Shown here: one piece after another, positions 7,637 to 16,649 of the stretch
Numbering within the stretch: position 1 is the first letter of the stretch
How the letters are laid out: every line of letters starts with the position of its first letter
Source: Caryophanales bacterium UBA6356
Lineage (GTDB): Bacteria; Bacillota_I; Bacilli_A; RFN20; CAG-826
NCBI GenBank assembly: GCA_002440125.1
Contig: DJRQ01000009.1
Span: 1 to 19,136, forward strand
Length of the DNA: 19,136 bases
Reading direction: 5' to 3'
Notes under the pieces: model-generated
What the model was told of the DNA's origin: nothing
The model's database searches: none
Seen by the model: only the letters and a program-made list of their open reading frames with translations
Position numbers and translations under genes: made by a program

Positions 7637-9098
7637 GGGTTTCTTCCTTTCTTTTCTGGGAACGAGCCAAGAGAGAAGGGCTAGGAGAATAAGCCTCTCC
7701 CAAAGAAGCTAAGACAAGCAAGAAAAGAGGATTTAAAGTAAGAGGAGAAACATAATTGGAGACGCCTTTGAAGGGCAGGGAATCGCAAAAGAAAGTCTCA
7801 TAAAAGAAGAAAGAGAAAACAAACATCATGAAGAAGTATCGAGAGCCCTTAATGTCTCCACCTTCTCTTATGTAACGTCTAAGGAGTGGAAAGAGGAAGG
7901 ATAAAAACACGCATAAGCCAAGGAAACCGAGAATGCCTGTCTCCATAAGAGCGTTGAATTCGAAAGTGTGCAAGTTAAAGGACGTCCAATAAAGGGATTC
8001 ATTGCCCCAATCGCTACTCGAGAGAATAGTCGAAGAGCCGATCTCTTTAAATCCATGGATATCATAAACGGGCATGCCAAAGAACGCCCTTTGAGAGAAA
8101 AGGCCGTCCATAAATACAGCATTTATGGTTCTATTGATGCCTTTTAAGAGTTTCCCATTATTGAAAATCTTCGAGAGCGCTTTGCTCGACTCATAGACGT
8201 TGTCTCCTTTGGCTGCCGTAACCATAATAAAGAGAACAAGAACGGCTACTAGAAGAAGACACGAAAAGTAAGCGATCTTCTCCCATAATGGCACCCTTTC
8301 GGATCCTTTGAGAAAGCGCACGAGCAAAGTTATCAACAAAAGAGGAACGAAAGCGATTAAGGCATAGTAATTAAAAACAAGAAGCACGCTTAAAAAGCCG
8401 ATAAGGCCGGCAATAAGGATAAAGAAAAAGAGAACTTTCTCTTCTTTGGGTTTAATGAAGAAAAGCGAAAGAAGGCTGGAACCTAAAACAAAAGGAGCAA
8501 GGCTTCCAAAATAAGGCGAGACAAAAGCCAAGGAAAACCCATCGATAATAGCCATCTCTTCGGCGATCCTATAACGAACGCCGTCATAGAAATAAACGGC
8601 GTCTTTATAACGGATCAAATAAAAGAAGCCATATTGCGACAAAGAGGCCATAAGGTTCATGAAGCAATAAAGAGAGAGACCGCAAAGAATGGTGTAAAGA
8701 AGAATGTGCTTAGGCATTTTGGGATCTTTTTTTATTTCCATTCCAAAAAGGAAAGCACCTATAAGACCGAGTATGGAAATCGCGTTAATGGCGACATTGC
8801 CAAATCCCATCGAAAGCCAAAAGAGAGAACAAAGACTGAACAAGAAAAAGACGCCAAGAGGCAAAAGAGTCAAAAGAAGGACTTTTGTTTTCTTTTTGTC
8901 TTCCTTTCCTTCTTTATCAAGAACCAAGAAGACAGCAAGAGCAAAGAGAAGACCAAACAATATCGTCGTAGTTGTTTGATTGCGATATCCGCCAACATTA
9001 AGAGCGAGTAAGCCAATAACAAGTATCCCTAAATAACCCACAAGCGAATGGGTTCCAATTGACCGGACCGATTCCAAAAAAGACTTTTTTGTTTCCAT
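7629..9098 (-). CDS. Wzy/WaaL-like O-antigen polymerase or ligase
   Basis: 489-aa polytopic membrane protein with about ten to twelve hydrophobic segments. Near residues 375-391 it has the outward loop NLHTFEFNALMETGILGF, which resembles the H-N-x-x-L-x-x-x-x-G-x-x-G signature of the Wzy_C/WaaL family. It would polymerise repeat units or ligate finished glycan to its carrier on the outer face of the membrane. I chose the ATG at 9098 because it forms a TGATG overlap with the upstream GT-D gene; a TTG at 9104 is also in frame. It also overlaps the downstream lipoprotein, so the three genes form a tight operon. Polymerase versus ligase cannot be told from sequence. Confidence 0.75.
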   Translation of the reverse strand: METKKSFLESVRSIGTHSLVGYLGILVIGLLALNVGGYRNQTTTTILFGLLFALAVFLVLDKEGKEDKKKTKVLLLTLLPLGVFFLFSLCSLFWLSMGFGNVAINAISILGLIGAFLFGMEIKKDPKMPKHILLYTILCGLSLYCFMNLMASLSQYGFFYLIRYKDAVYFYDGVRYRIAEEMAIIDGFSLAFVSPYFGSLAPFVLGSSLLSLFFIKPKEEKVLFFFILIAGLIGFLSVLLVFNYYALIAFVPLLLITLLVRFLKGSERVPLWEKIAYFSCLLLVAVLVLFIMVTAAKGDNVYESSKALSKIFNNGKLLKGINRTINAVFMDGLFSQRAFFGMPVYDIHGFKEIGSSTILSSSDWGNESLYWTSFNLHTFEFNALMETGILGFLGLCVFLSFLFPLLRRYIREGGDIKGSRYFFMMFVFSFFFYETFFCDSLPFKGVSNYVSPLTLNPLFLLVLASLGEAYSPSPSLLARSQKRKEETHA

Positions 9099-10012
9099 CA
9101 CCAATACGCTCCACCAGCGACCTTTTCAAAACCTTTCGGCTTTGTGGCCGGTCGAATCCAATATTCGTTTTCGAGTTCTTTGATATAAGGGGCATTCTCC
9201 CAGCGACTCCCCAAAATGCCAAAAAGAAGCTGGGTGGAGCCACCCGTTTGAATCGCTTTCTTCCCAATGCTTTTGATGTAGAGAGTCAAAAGGCTGCCAT
9301 AGGCGCCGCACCCCACCAAAGCAAGATCAAAATCAATCTGAGAAATTCTTGCCTCCATCTCCTCCAAAGCACGCATGAAACTGGGGAAACGATAATCTGT
9401 TTCATCCCCCATAGTAATAGGCGAAGCAAGGAGTTTCAAATCGAATTCAGGAAGGATTTGCGGATTTTTTTGGAAAACTTTTTCTCTTCTTCCATATTGA
9501 AAGGAAATTTCGTCGATGAAAGGATAAATAACGAGAATTTTCCTGCCTTTTAAGGAAGGAGTCCAATTCCCAAGAACCGGATTAAGGACATCTCCATTCA
9601 TCAAAAGATGGGATTTTGCATAGGTTTTTACAAAATATCCTTCTTTCCTTAAGCCCAGTATCCCTATCCCATCCGCATTCTTCATGCGAGTTTCATAGAG
9701 ATTTGCATATTCCAATAGATGTTTATCGGTCGTGGGGTAATAGCCCGCGGTTTCTTTCATGACGATTCTCGTTTTCTCTTCGAACGTCTTCCGTCTTCCT
9801 TCTTTAATTCTTTCCGCATCGCTTAAGCAAGCGAGTTCTGCTTCGCCGAGTTTTATGAAAGCGAACGGCTTATCTCCTTCAATAAGGGAAATAACCTTTT
9901 GGGAAGACTCGTCAAGGGAAAGAACTTTCTCCCCATCCATCTTCGCTTTCGAAGGCTTTACGCCGAAAGCCGCTTTGAAGGCCTCTTTTGTCAAATAATT
10001 TTGGTAACTCAT
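9098..10012 (-). CDS. GT-D fold glycosyltransferase (DUF1792-like)
   Basis: 304 aa. The N-terminal FAFIKLGEAEL (50-60) corresponds to the acidic metal/donor motif of GT-D enzymes, usually D/E-x-E; here E57-A-E59. Near the C-terminus, ALVGCGAYGSLLTLYIKS and GKKAIQTGGSTQLLFG match the conserved Rossmann-like part of the family, followed by WENAPYIKELENEYWIRP. GT-D enzymes were described for streptococcal serine-rich-protein glycosylation and occur in polysaccharide loci. The ATG at 10012 was chosen over an upstream in-frame start whose 16 extra residues run through a TATAAT box. GAGG lies 5 nt before the ATG, so a Shine-Dalgarno is possible here. First gene of a three-gene operon with the Wzy/WaaL-like protein and the lipoprotein. 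Confidence 0.82.
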   Translation of the reverse strand: MSYQNYLTKEAFKAAFGVKPSKAKMDGEKVLSLDESSQKVISLIEGDKPFAFIKLGEAELACLSDAERIKEGRRKTFEEKTRIVMKETAGYYPTTDKHLLEYANLYETRMKNADGIGILGLRKEGYFVKTYAKSHLLMNGDVLNPVLGNWTPSLKGRKILVIYPFIDEISFQYGRREKVFQKNPQILPEFDLKLLASPITMGDETDYRFPSFMRALEEMEARISQIDFDLALVGCGAYGSLLTLYIKSIGKKAIQTGGSTQLLFGILGSRWENAPYIKELENEYWIRPATKPKGFEKVAGGAYW

Positions 10013-10021
10013 ATTAGCCTC

Positions 10022-10027
10022 ATTATA
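10022..10027 (-). promoter_or_regulatory. Putative -10 box of the GT-D/Wzy/lipoprotein operon
   Basis: TATAAT on the minus strand lies 9 nt before the ATG at 10012. The GAGG between them could serve as a short Shine-Dalgarno only if transcription starts right after the box. Divergent from the enolase promoter about 85 bp away. Confidence 0.5.
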
Positions 10028-10113
10028 ACAATAAAAGCGCCCAAAACGATAGGAGAACAAAAGACCCCCTATTCATTAATGAATACGCTTTCTTTTTCTT
10101 TTTATCCAAAACG

Positions 10114-10143
10114 TTGTCTCGAATAAAAAAGATAGCCTATAAT
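10114..10143 (+). promoter_or_regulatory. Sigma-A-type promoter of eno
   Basis: TTGTCT (10114-10119), an 18-bp spacer, and TATAAT (10138-10143). Transcription would start near 10150, leaving a leader of about 45 nt that carries AGGAGA at 10181-10186 before the ATG at 10195. This contrasts with the leaderless layout of the neighbouring glycan genes. Confidence 0.75.
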
Positions 10144-10194
10144 TATTCCGCTTACCTAGTAAGTGAATGTGAATTGCAAAAGGAGAAATTAAGA

Positions 10195-11493
<1,299 letters not shown>

Positions 11494-11518
11494 GGTTATT
11501 CGTCATAATTATTGAAAT

Positions 11519-11544
11519 GGGACGCCGCAAGGCGCCCTTTTTTT
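11519..11544 (+). terminator. Intrinsic terminator after eno
   Basis: GGGACGCC (11519-11526), GCAA tetraloop, GGCGCCC (11531-11537), then seven T. The stem has one A/C mismatch. It lies 26 bp past the eno stop and ends that transcription unit. Confidence 0.9.
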
Positions 11545-11885
11545 AAAAAGAGAAGTCGAAAGATCAATCGCGTTTGTTTTTATACTTTTTAGAAGCGTTC
11601 CCGATATGCCGCATACAACCAATTTCGAAAAACTTCAAAGTTACTTCAATTTATACTTCAATGTTACTTCAATGTCACTTTGAAGTAGTTCAAAATCCAA
11701 AAAAAGGAAGGGAATTCAAGCAAAAACGGCTTCGAATAGCTAAGCCAATAGAAGAATATTAAGGATGCATTCAATTGGCAAAAGATAGACAAGCAAGAAT
11801 CGGGAACAATGCTCTTCCATTGTCTTTGCACTACACTTTTGGTAAAGACGCTATAGAATGAGGGTGCATTGAGGGAGGTCTTTTT
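11545..11885. other. Intergenic region between eno and the nitroreductase operon
   Basis: No convincing gene. It holds the ACTTCAA repeat array (11632-11686), a weak hairpin ACAATG/CATTGT at 11806-11823, a TATAGAAT -10-like sequence at 11852-11859 about 27 bp before the nitroreductase ATG, and its Shine-Dalgarno GGGAGG. A 62-codon open frame across the repeats has no ribosome binding site and a low-complexity product. Confidence 0.6.
11632..11686. repeat. ACTTCAA array with about 11-bp spacing
   Basis: ACTTCAA-type units begin at 11632, 11643, 11655, 11666 and 11677, a spacing of 11, 12, 11 and 11 bp, close to one helical turn. The first unit, ACTTCAAAGT, and the last, ACTTTGAAGT, are exact reverse complements, so three direct copies sit between two inverted ends. 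The layout suits cooperative protein binding along one DNA face, or a 10-bp-stem RNA hairpin. The binding protein is unknown. Confidence 0.8.
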
Positions 11886-12392
11886 ATGGATGTCTTAGAA
11901 GCAATTAAAGAGAGACGAAGCGTGCGAGAATTTTTGGATAAACCAGTGAAAAAGGAGGACATAGAAATCTTGCTTCGCGCGGGTATGAGCGCCCCTAGCG
12001 CCATAAATAAGCAACCTTGGGAATTCTACGTTCTCGAAAGCAAGGAAGCGCAAGAAGAAGCTAAAAAAGTACTTGTCTATGGCCGTTTTAACTCGCCTCT
12101 TATGATCATTGTCGCCATCAATCAAGAGAGAACCGAACAAGGTATCGCTCATGGTTTAGGCTATTGCGACGCGGGTGCGGCTACCGAAAACATCCTCTTA
12201 GCAGCCAAAGGACTTGGCTTAGACGGCGTTTGGTGCGCCGTTTGGCCAGACGAAGGAAGGATGAATGGCATACGAAAAGCCCTAAAGATTCCTTACACCG
12301 TAGAACCTTTTGCCGCCATCCATATAGGATATGCAAAAGAGCCAGGCGAACCGAAAGATAAATGGGACGAAAATAAAGTTCATATTTTGTAA
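11886..12392 (+). CDS. Nitroreductase-family flavoprotein
   Basis: 168-aa FMN-dependent NAD(P)H oxidoreductase of the compact nitroreductase type. Seen: ERRSVREF (9-16) with the FMN-phosphate-binding Arg/Ser, the SAPSAINKQPWEF stretch (35-47; usually SAPSxxNxQPW), and GYCDAGAATENILLAAKGLGLDGVW, the conserved dimer and FMN helix. The physiological substrate (quinone, nitro compound or other electron acceptor) cannot be read. The ATG at 11886 has GGGAGG about 8 nt upstream. Followed at 42 bp by a DUF308 membrane protein with its own Shine-Dalgarno and then a DJ-1-like protein, a likely three-gene redox or stress operon. Confidence 0.92.
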   Translation: MDVLEAIKERRSVREFLDKPVKKEDIEILLRAGMSAPSAINKQPWEFYVLESKEAQEEAKKVLVYGRFNSPLMIIVAINQERTEQGIAHGLGYCDAGAATENILLAAKGLGLDGVWCAVWPDEGRMNGIRKALKIPYTVEPFAAIHIGYAKEPGEPKDKWDENKVHIL

Positions 12393-12434
12393 AAGAACTG
12401 CAAATCACCCTCGTTTTATGAAAGGAGTCTTCCA

Positions 12435-13031
12435 ATGAAAGTATTTGGAAAAGAAAGAAACAGAAGGCTAATGAACGCCATCTTGTTGATGGTCATAGGC
12501 GTGTTAATGGCCATTTTCAGCGCCTTTGCCGTAGATATATTCGCTTATACATTGGGAACCGTTTTCTTGGTAATAGGCACCTTCTATATCGTCTGTTGCC
12601 TTATCGGCTTTGCCTTCTTTAACCCCTGGCTTTTGCTTCAGGGCCTTCTCAATTTGATTATTGGTTCTATCGCCGTTTCCGATCCAAACGCTTTTACGAC
12701 CTGGGTCTTCTACATCGCGGCTTTCTTCCTTATCTACCAAGGCGTCTTAGAAATCGCTTATAGCTTTGACTTGAAAGTGATGGCAGTTAAGAATTGGTGG
12801 CTCGATCTCGCTTATGGCATCCTCATGATTGCTTTATCGGTCCTTGTTATCGCCTTGGACCTTTCCAAAGGGGTGGGTGCCAATATCCTTATGATCGTTG
12901 GTGGCGTTGGCTTATTCGTTTCTGGCTTCCTTGAAGCTTTATTCATCCTTCTCTTGCATCGTACTTTCAAAAGAAAGATGAGAAAAGACGACGATAATGA
13001 CCATGATGGCAAGGTGGTCGCGGAGCAATAA
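12435..13031 (+). CDS. HdeD-like DUF308 membrane protein
   Basis: 198 aa with six hydrophobic segments (about 11-31, 35-58, 65-82, 87-109, 123-142 and 149-174) in the paired-helix pattern of DUF308/HdeD proteins, and a charged cytoplasmic tail with DDDNDHD. Family members are linked to acid or general stress but have no defined biochemical activity. The repeat-like LLMVIGVLMAIFSA and ILMIALSVLVIAL units support internal duplication. Start ATG 12435 has AAAGGAG 7 nt upstream. Lies between the nitroreductase and the DJ-1 gene. Confidence 0.8.
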   Translation: MKVFGKERNRRLMNAILLMVIGVLMAIFSAFAVDIFAYTLGTVFLVIGTFYIVCCLIGFAFFNPWLLLQGLLNLIIGSIAVSDPNAFTTWVFYIAAFFLIYQGVLEIAYSFDLKVMAVKNWWLDLAYGILMIALSVLVIALDLSKGVGANILMIVGGVGLFVSGFLEALFILLLHRTFKRKMRKDDDNDHDGKVVAEQ

Positions 13032-13036
13032 AAGCT

Positions 13037-13579
13037 ATGATTAAAGGAATGATGATTTTAGCCGATGGCTTTGAAGATACCGAAGCCATCGCCACAAGAG
13101 ACGTTTTAGAAAGAACCCACCAAATCCAAGTGGACCTTGTTTCATTAACCTCTCGAAAGGAAGTTCGTTCCAGCCATAACGTCTTTGTTCTCCTTCATAA
13201 GACGCTTATGGAGGTGAATGAAAAAGACTACGACTTCGTCGTTTTGCCAGGCGGCAAAGAAGGAATGGAAAATCTTAAGAAAGACGAAAAAGTGCGTTCT
13301 CTTCTTCTTCGTTTCTTTAAAGAAGGGAAGTTGGTGTCCGCAATATGCGCCTCCCCATCCATCCTTGGAGAGCTTGGTATATTAAAAGGGAAGAAATACA
13401 CTTGCTTCCCAGGTTTTCAAAGCAAAGACGGCGACTATCTCAATATCGCCGCCGTCAAAGATGAAAATGTCATCACCGGCCATTCTATGGCCTATTCCAT
13501 CGATTTTGGAATGGAAATCATCCGTTATTACTTAGGAGAGGATGGCGTTCGAAAGATTCTACCAGGCACAAACGGTTAG
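13037..13579 (+). CDS. DJ-1/PfpI-family protein
   Basis: 180-aa cytoplasmic protein of the DJ-1/YajL (ThiJ/PfpI) superfamily. ILADGFEDTEA (7-17) carries the conserved Glu16, and SAICASPSIL (101-110) the nucleophilic-elbow Cys104. FVVLPGGKEG (67-76) precedes it, and YTCFPGFQ follows as in many bacterial members. Roles proposed for the family include glyoxalase/deglycase-like activity, chaperoning and oxidative-stress sensing; which applies here is unknown. It begins 5 bp after the DUF308 stop without a strong Shine-Dalgarno, so translation is probably coupled. Its TAG stop directly abuts the stop of the convergent ROK gene, with no room for a terminator. Confidence 0.92.
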   Translation: MIKGMMILADGFEDTEAIATRDVLERTHQIQVDLVSLTSRKEVRSSHNVFVLLHKTLMEVNEKDYDFVVLPGGKEGMENLKKDEKVRSLLLRFFKEGKLVSAICASPSILGELGILKGKKYTCFPGFQSKDGDYLNIAAVKDENVITGHSMAYSIDFGMEIIRYYLGEDGVRKILPGTNG

Positions 13580-14713
13580 TTATCTTCTTCCGATAGATTC
13601 TTCAAGACCGCTTTGAAGAGCAAACCAAGCGGCGCCTCTTGAACCGTCATTGCTATCTAGAAAGGTGAAACGAAGCCCTTCGAAGGCTTCGTTTTTCATA
13701 TAACGTTTCATCGTCTTTTTAGCCTCTTCCAAGAAAAAATCCTTTAAGAGCAAAAGCTTGCCGGCGAGTACGATGTTCGATATTCCTTGTAGACGATAGA
13801 CGTCATAAAGAGCAAGGCCGAGGTATTGGCCCGCTCTCTTTAGTGTTGATGCGTATTTCCCCGGATTCTCAAAAAGCTCTTTCTCACTGATTTGAAGCTT
13901 ATTAAGAAGGCCTTTCACACTCACCAGAGAGGTAAGAGTCGCTTCCTTGGGATCAAGGCTCAAATCGTAAACAGTATGGCCTAAATCCATAGAATTGCTA
14001 CCAGAAACAATCGAGCCATCAAAGAAAACGCCAAAGGAAATGCTGTTATCGAGAAGAACAAGGATCTTATCCTCTGCACCATGATCGATATACTCTTCGC
14101 AAAGAAGGCAAACGCCGTCTCGCTCCATGAAGACTGGCACATGATATTTCTCTTTTAAAGGCGAAACGACATCCACATCCTTCCATTCATTCTCATTTAT
14201 GCCTGGAAAATGAAGGATCTGACCTTTTTTTGAATTTACATAGCTTTGGACGCTTAACCCAATCGAAAGGATTTCCTTTCCTTCTTCTTTAGACCAAGCC
14301 ACCGCGTCATCAATTATCGAAAAAAGAGCTGCAAAAACCTCCTCTTTCAAGGAAAGTTCCTTCTCTAGAACAATTCTTTTTAGGATGTTCTTTCGCAAAG
14401 AAACAACCGACAGAACGAAGCGGTTTTTCTCCGCGCTCACGCCAAGAGAAACATACCTTTCTTCGCTTGCGCAATATCCGAAAGCGTTTCTCCCTGCGCC
14501 TGGAAGCCTCTCGTGGGAACTTGCCTTCAAAAAGCCTCTTTTCTCCAAGTCGTTGGTCACTTTCGAAACAAGACCCCAACTGAGATTTGTGCCTTCGCAG
14601 ATTTCTCTTTTCGAGCAGCCGTCGTTTTGCAAACAATATGTCATAACCGAAAAGAGGTTACGACGTCTTTCCATATTCTGAAGACTCGATTCTTTATGTT
14701 TTTTGTGTTCCAT
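13580..14713 (-). CDS. ROK-family transcriptional regulator
   Basis: 377 aa. N-terminal winged helix (about 17-65): SKREICEGTNLSWGLVSKVT, then NDLEKRGFL and a PGAGRNAFGY wing. The rest follows the ROK actin-like fold: SIGLSVQSYVN, VFMERDGVCLLCEE (the D199 site, where kinases have ENDAN), SFGVFFDGSIVSG and DLGHTVYD with H246. The CxCGxxGC zinc motif that normally follows GH is absent (LSLDPKEATL instead), and the glycine-rich ATP loop is weak. I infer a DNA-binding repressor with a sugar-sensing domain rather than a kinase. A TAGAAT box lies 7 nt before the ATG at 14713. An internal Met14 is an alternative start. It lies downstream of the ABC exporter on the same strand and ends flush with the DJ-1 gene. 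Confidence 0.85.
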   Translation of the reverse strand: MEHKKHKESSLQNMERRRNLFSVMTYCLQNDGCSKREICEGTNLSWGLVSKVTNDLEKRGFLKASSHERLPGAGRNAFGYCASEERYVSLGVSAEKNRFVLSVVSLRKNILKRIVLEKELSLKEEVFAALFSIIDDAVAWSKEEGKEILSIGLSVQSYVNSKKGQILHFPGINENEWKDVDVVSPLKEKYHVPVFMERDGVCLLCEEYIDHGAEDKILVLLDNSISFGVFFDGSIVSGSNSMDLGHTVYDLSLDPKEATLTSLVSVKGLLNKLQISEKELFENPGKYASTLKRAGQYLGLALYDVYRLQGISNIVLAGKLLLLKDFFLEEAKKTMKRYMKNEAFEGLRFTFLDSNDGSRGAAWFALQSGLEESIGRR

Positions 14714-14720
14714 GCTTCTT

Positions 14721-14754
14721 ATTCTAGACTTAATTGCGAAGTCCCTCTAGGGAC
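14721..14754 (-). promoter_or_regulatory. Promoter and inverted repeat upstream of the ROK gene
   Basis: TAGAAT on the minus strand (14726-14721) lies 7 nt before the ATG. GTCCC (14741-14745) and GGGAC (14750-14754) flank TCTA, a 5-bp inverted repeat placed about where the -35 contact would be. It has no T-tract on either strand, so it is more likely an operator than a terminator; autoregulation by the ROK protein is a guess. TCTAGACT (14723-14730) recurs as TCTAGTCT at 14801-14808. Confidence 0.4.
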
Positions 14755-14801
14755 AAAAAACATTTCTATCAACTTTTTACAAAATTTATACGGTTTAGAA
14801 T

Positions 14802-16649
14802 CTAGTCTGGGGTTTTCAAGGTATTGATCGTTTTGGCGTTATGCTCTTCTTCAGCGATGTTCTTTAAGCGATAGAAAGCGCCTTTTTTCGCTAACAATTC
14901 TTCGTAAGTTCCACTTTCAAGGATCTTTCCTTGGTCCATATAAAGAATGCGATCGGCATTTTGAATGGTGGAGATACGATGAGCGACAATAAACGTCGTC
15001 CTTCCTTTAATGCTTTCGGCAATAGCTTCTTGGACCTCGTGCTCACTTAAGTTGTCAAGAGCGCTCGTCGCTTCATCGAAAATGATGATGGAGGGATTTC
15101 GTATGATGGCTCGGGCGATAGTAAGACGTTGTTTCTGTCCACCGCTTAGATTGGAACCATGTTCTTCGATGATGGTGTTCTCTTTGTCGGGAAGCTTATG
15201 AATGAATTCATCGCAATTGGCGATATGAAGAGCTTTTTTCACATCCTCTTCCGTATATTGTTTGAGGCCATAAGTAATATTCTCTTTGATCGTTCCATGG
15301 AAGAGAATGGGGTTTTGGGGAACGACGGAAATGTGATGGTGATAGTGTTTCAAAGAGATGTCTTCAAGGTCGTGATCATCGATAAGAACTTTGCCGGAAG
15401 TCGGATGAAGAAGGCCGATAATGAGATTCATCACCGTCGTTTTGCCACTTCCGGAAGGACCCGTGAAAGCGATGCATTCACCCGGTTTTACATGAAGAGA
15501 GAAGTCGCTTAAAGCGTTTCTTGAATCATCGGGATAATGAAAGCTCACGTTCACAAAGTCTACTTTTCCCAAAAGAGGTCGAAGATGAAGTTTTCCCTTA
15601 TCGTCGCGAATTTCTTCTTTTCGCATCAACTCACCAATAGAGCGAAGCGATTCTTTGCCGCTTGCTAACGCCGGGAAGATGTTGACAATGGCGCTTACTC
15701 GACTGTTGATGCCAGAAAAGAGGGATTGATAAAGAACGACATCGCCAATCAAAATGAAGCCACCAAGTGCCAAATAAACGCAAAAGATAAGGCAAGCGAA
15801 TCCCAAAACGCCGCCAAGAACAAAGATCGCGGAACCAAAAACCGCAATCGAGTAATCCACCGAAAGACCTTTTTTCCTTAAGTCAGTCACCCGATCGTTC
15901 ATCGCGGCAATTTCGTTCTCTTCTAAGCCATGTGAACGCGTGACGGGGAGCATTTCCATCATGGTGGTAAAACGCCTATTAAGACCTTCGTTCGAAAGGC
16001 GATAGTCATGATAGTTCTTGCCAATCTTTTTGCGGAAAAAGCCCGTCAAAAGAACGTTTGCCGGAATGACAAGCAAGAAAAAGCACGCAACCATCCAATT
16101 TTTGGAAAGAGCAATGCCGAAAGAGACAACCGCCGTCAAAATCGCCGGAATCAAAGATTTAATGATATTCGAAAGATAAGCTTCCACCCCATCGATATCC
16201 CGAATGAATTTCGACTGCACTTCGCCACTTTCCATCTCCTTTCCAAAAGAAAGGGAAAGGGATTGAAGCTTTTTCGAGGCCGCCTCTCTAAGATCGGCGG
16301 AAGCATTTCGAATCATGTTGTCGACAATCTTCGCATAAACGGTATGAAGAGGAATGTTCAAAGCAAGAAGCCCCAAAATGACAAGCGAATTGATAAGAAT
16401 CAGCATCCAATAATTTTCGGGAGCGCTTTGGTGGATGACATCATCGGCAATATTGATAATATTTGACGTGCAAAGAGGAACAATGTAAACAGGACTGTCT
16501 TTGATGATGTAAATGAGAAGAGAAAGCAAGAACTTCCATTTATAGATGCGAAACATTTCGCGTAGAATGGGCGTCTTTTTATCGCCGGAGCCAAAAAGCT
16601 TCTTAAAATCGATCGTCGCCTTTTTCTTTTCTTCATATTGGAAGGCCAT
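14802..16649 (-). CDS. ABC exporter, fused membrane and ATPase domains
   Basis: 615-aa half-transporter acting as a dimer at the membrane. About six helices lie between residues 36 and 310, then a full nucleotide-binding domain: Walker A GPSGSGKTT (397-405), Q445 in VVPQNPILF, signature LSGGQ (501-505), Walker B IIIFDE (521-526) and switch His557 in VAHRIS. This is the MsbA/LmrA-like multidrug, lipid or peptide exporter layout. No peptidase C39 domain is present, so there is no bacteriocin-maturation signal. The ATG at 16649 has GAGGGG 6-7 nt upstream. The ROK gene 88 bp downstream may be co-transcribed and could regulate it. Substrate unknown; the TAG stop leaves no obvious terminator. Confidence 0.95.
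   Translation of the reverse strand: MAFQYEEKKKATIDFKKLFGSGDKKTPILREMFRIYKWKFLLSLLIYIIKDSPVYIVPLCTSNIINIADDVIHQSAPENYWMLILINSLVILGLLALNIPLHTVYAKIVDNMIRNASADLREAASKKLQSLSLSFGKEMESGEVQSKFIRDIDGVEAYLSNIIKSLIPAILTAVVSFGIALSKNWMVACFFLLVIPANVLLTGFFRKKIGKNYHDYRLSNEGLNRRFTTMMEMLPVTRSHGLEENEIAAMNDRVTDLRKKGLSVDYSIAVFGSAIFVLGGVLGFACLIFCVYLALGGFILIGDVVLYQSLFSGINSRVSAIVNIFPALASGKESLRSIGELMRKEEIRDDKGKLHLRPLLGKVDFVNVSFHYPDDSRNALSDFSLHVKPGECIAFTGPSGSGKTTVMNLIIGLLHPTSGKVLIDDHDLEDISLKHYHHHISVVPQNPILFHGTIKENITYGLKQYTEEDVKKALHIANCDEFIHKLPDKENTIIEEHGSNLSGGQKQRLTIARAIIRNPSIIIFDEATSALDNLSEHEVQEAIAESIKGRTTFIVAHRISTIQNADRILYMDQGKILESGTYEELLAKKGAFYRLKNIAEEEHNAKTINTLKTPD

Noticed and set aside
9059..9553. 164-codon plus-strand frame over the GT-D gene
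   Set aside because: Overlaps a recognised gene on the minus strand, has no start signals, and reads as an antisense translation.
10114..10194. N-terminal extension of enolase
   Set aside because: This DNA is the promoter and leader; enolases begin at the equivalent of the ATG at 10195, which has a good Shine-Dalgarno.
11632..11690. CRISPR array
   Set aside because: Units are about 7-10 bp with 1-5 bp between them, far too short for repeats and spacers, and there are no cas genes.
11574..11762. 62-codon frame across the ACTTCAA array
   Set aside because: No ribosome binding site, no recognisable protein features; better explained as a repeat in non-coding DNA.
11806..11823. Terminator hairpin before the nitroreductase gene
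   Set aside because: Only a 6-bp AT-rich stem and no T-tract (CTTTGC follows).
14741..14754. Terminator after the ABC exporter
   Set aside because: The stem is GC-rich but on the minus strand it is followed by TTCGCA rather than a T run; more like an operator.
16008..16466. 152-codon open frame opposite the ABC exporter
   Set aside because: Basic, low-complexity product within a confident coding region; shadow frame.
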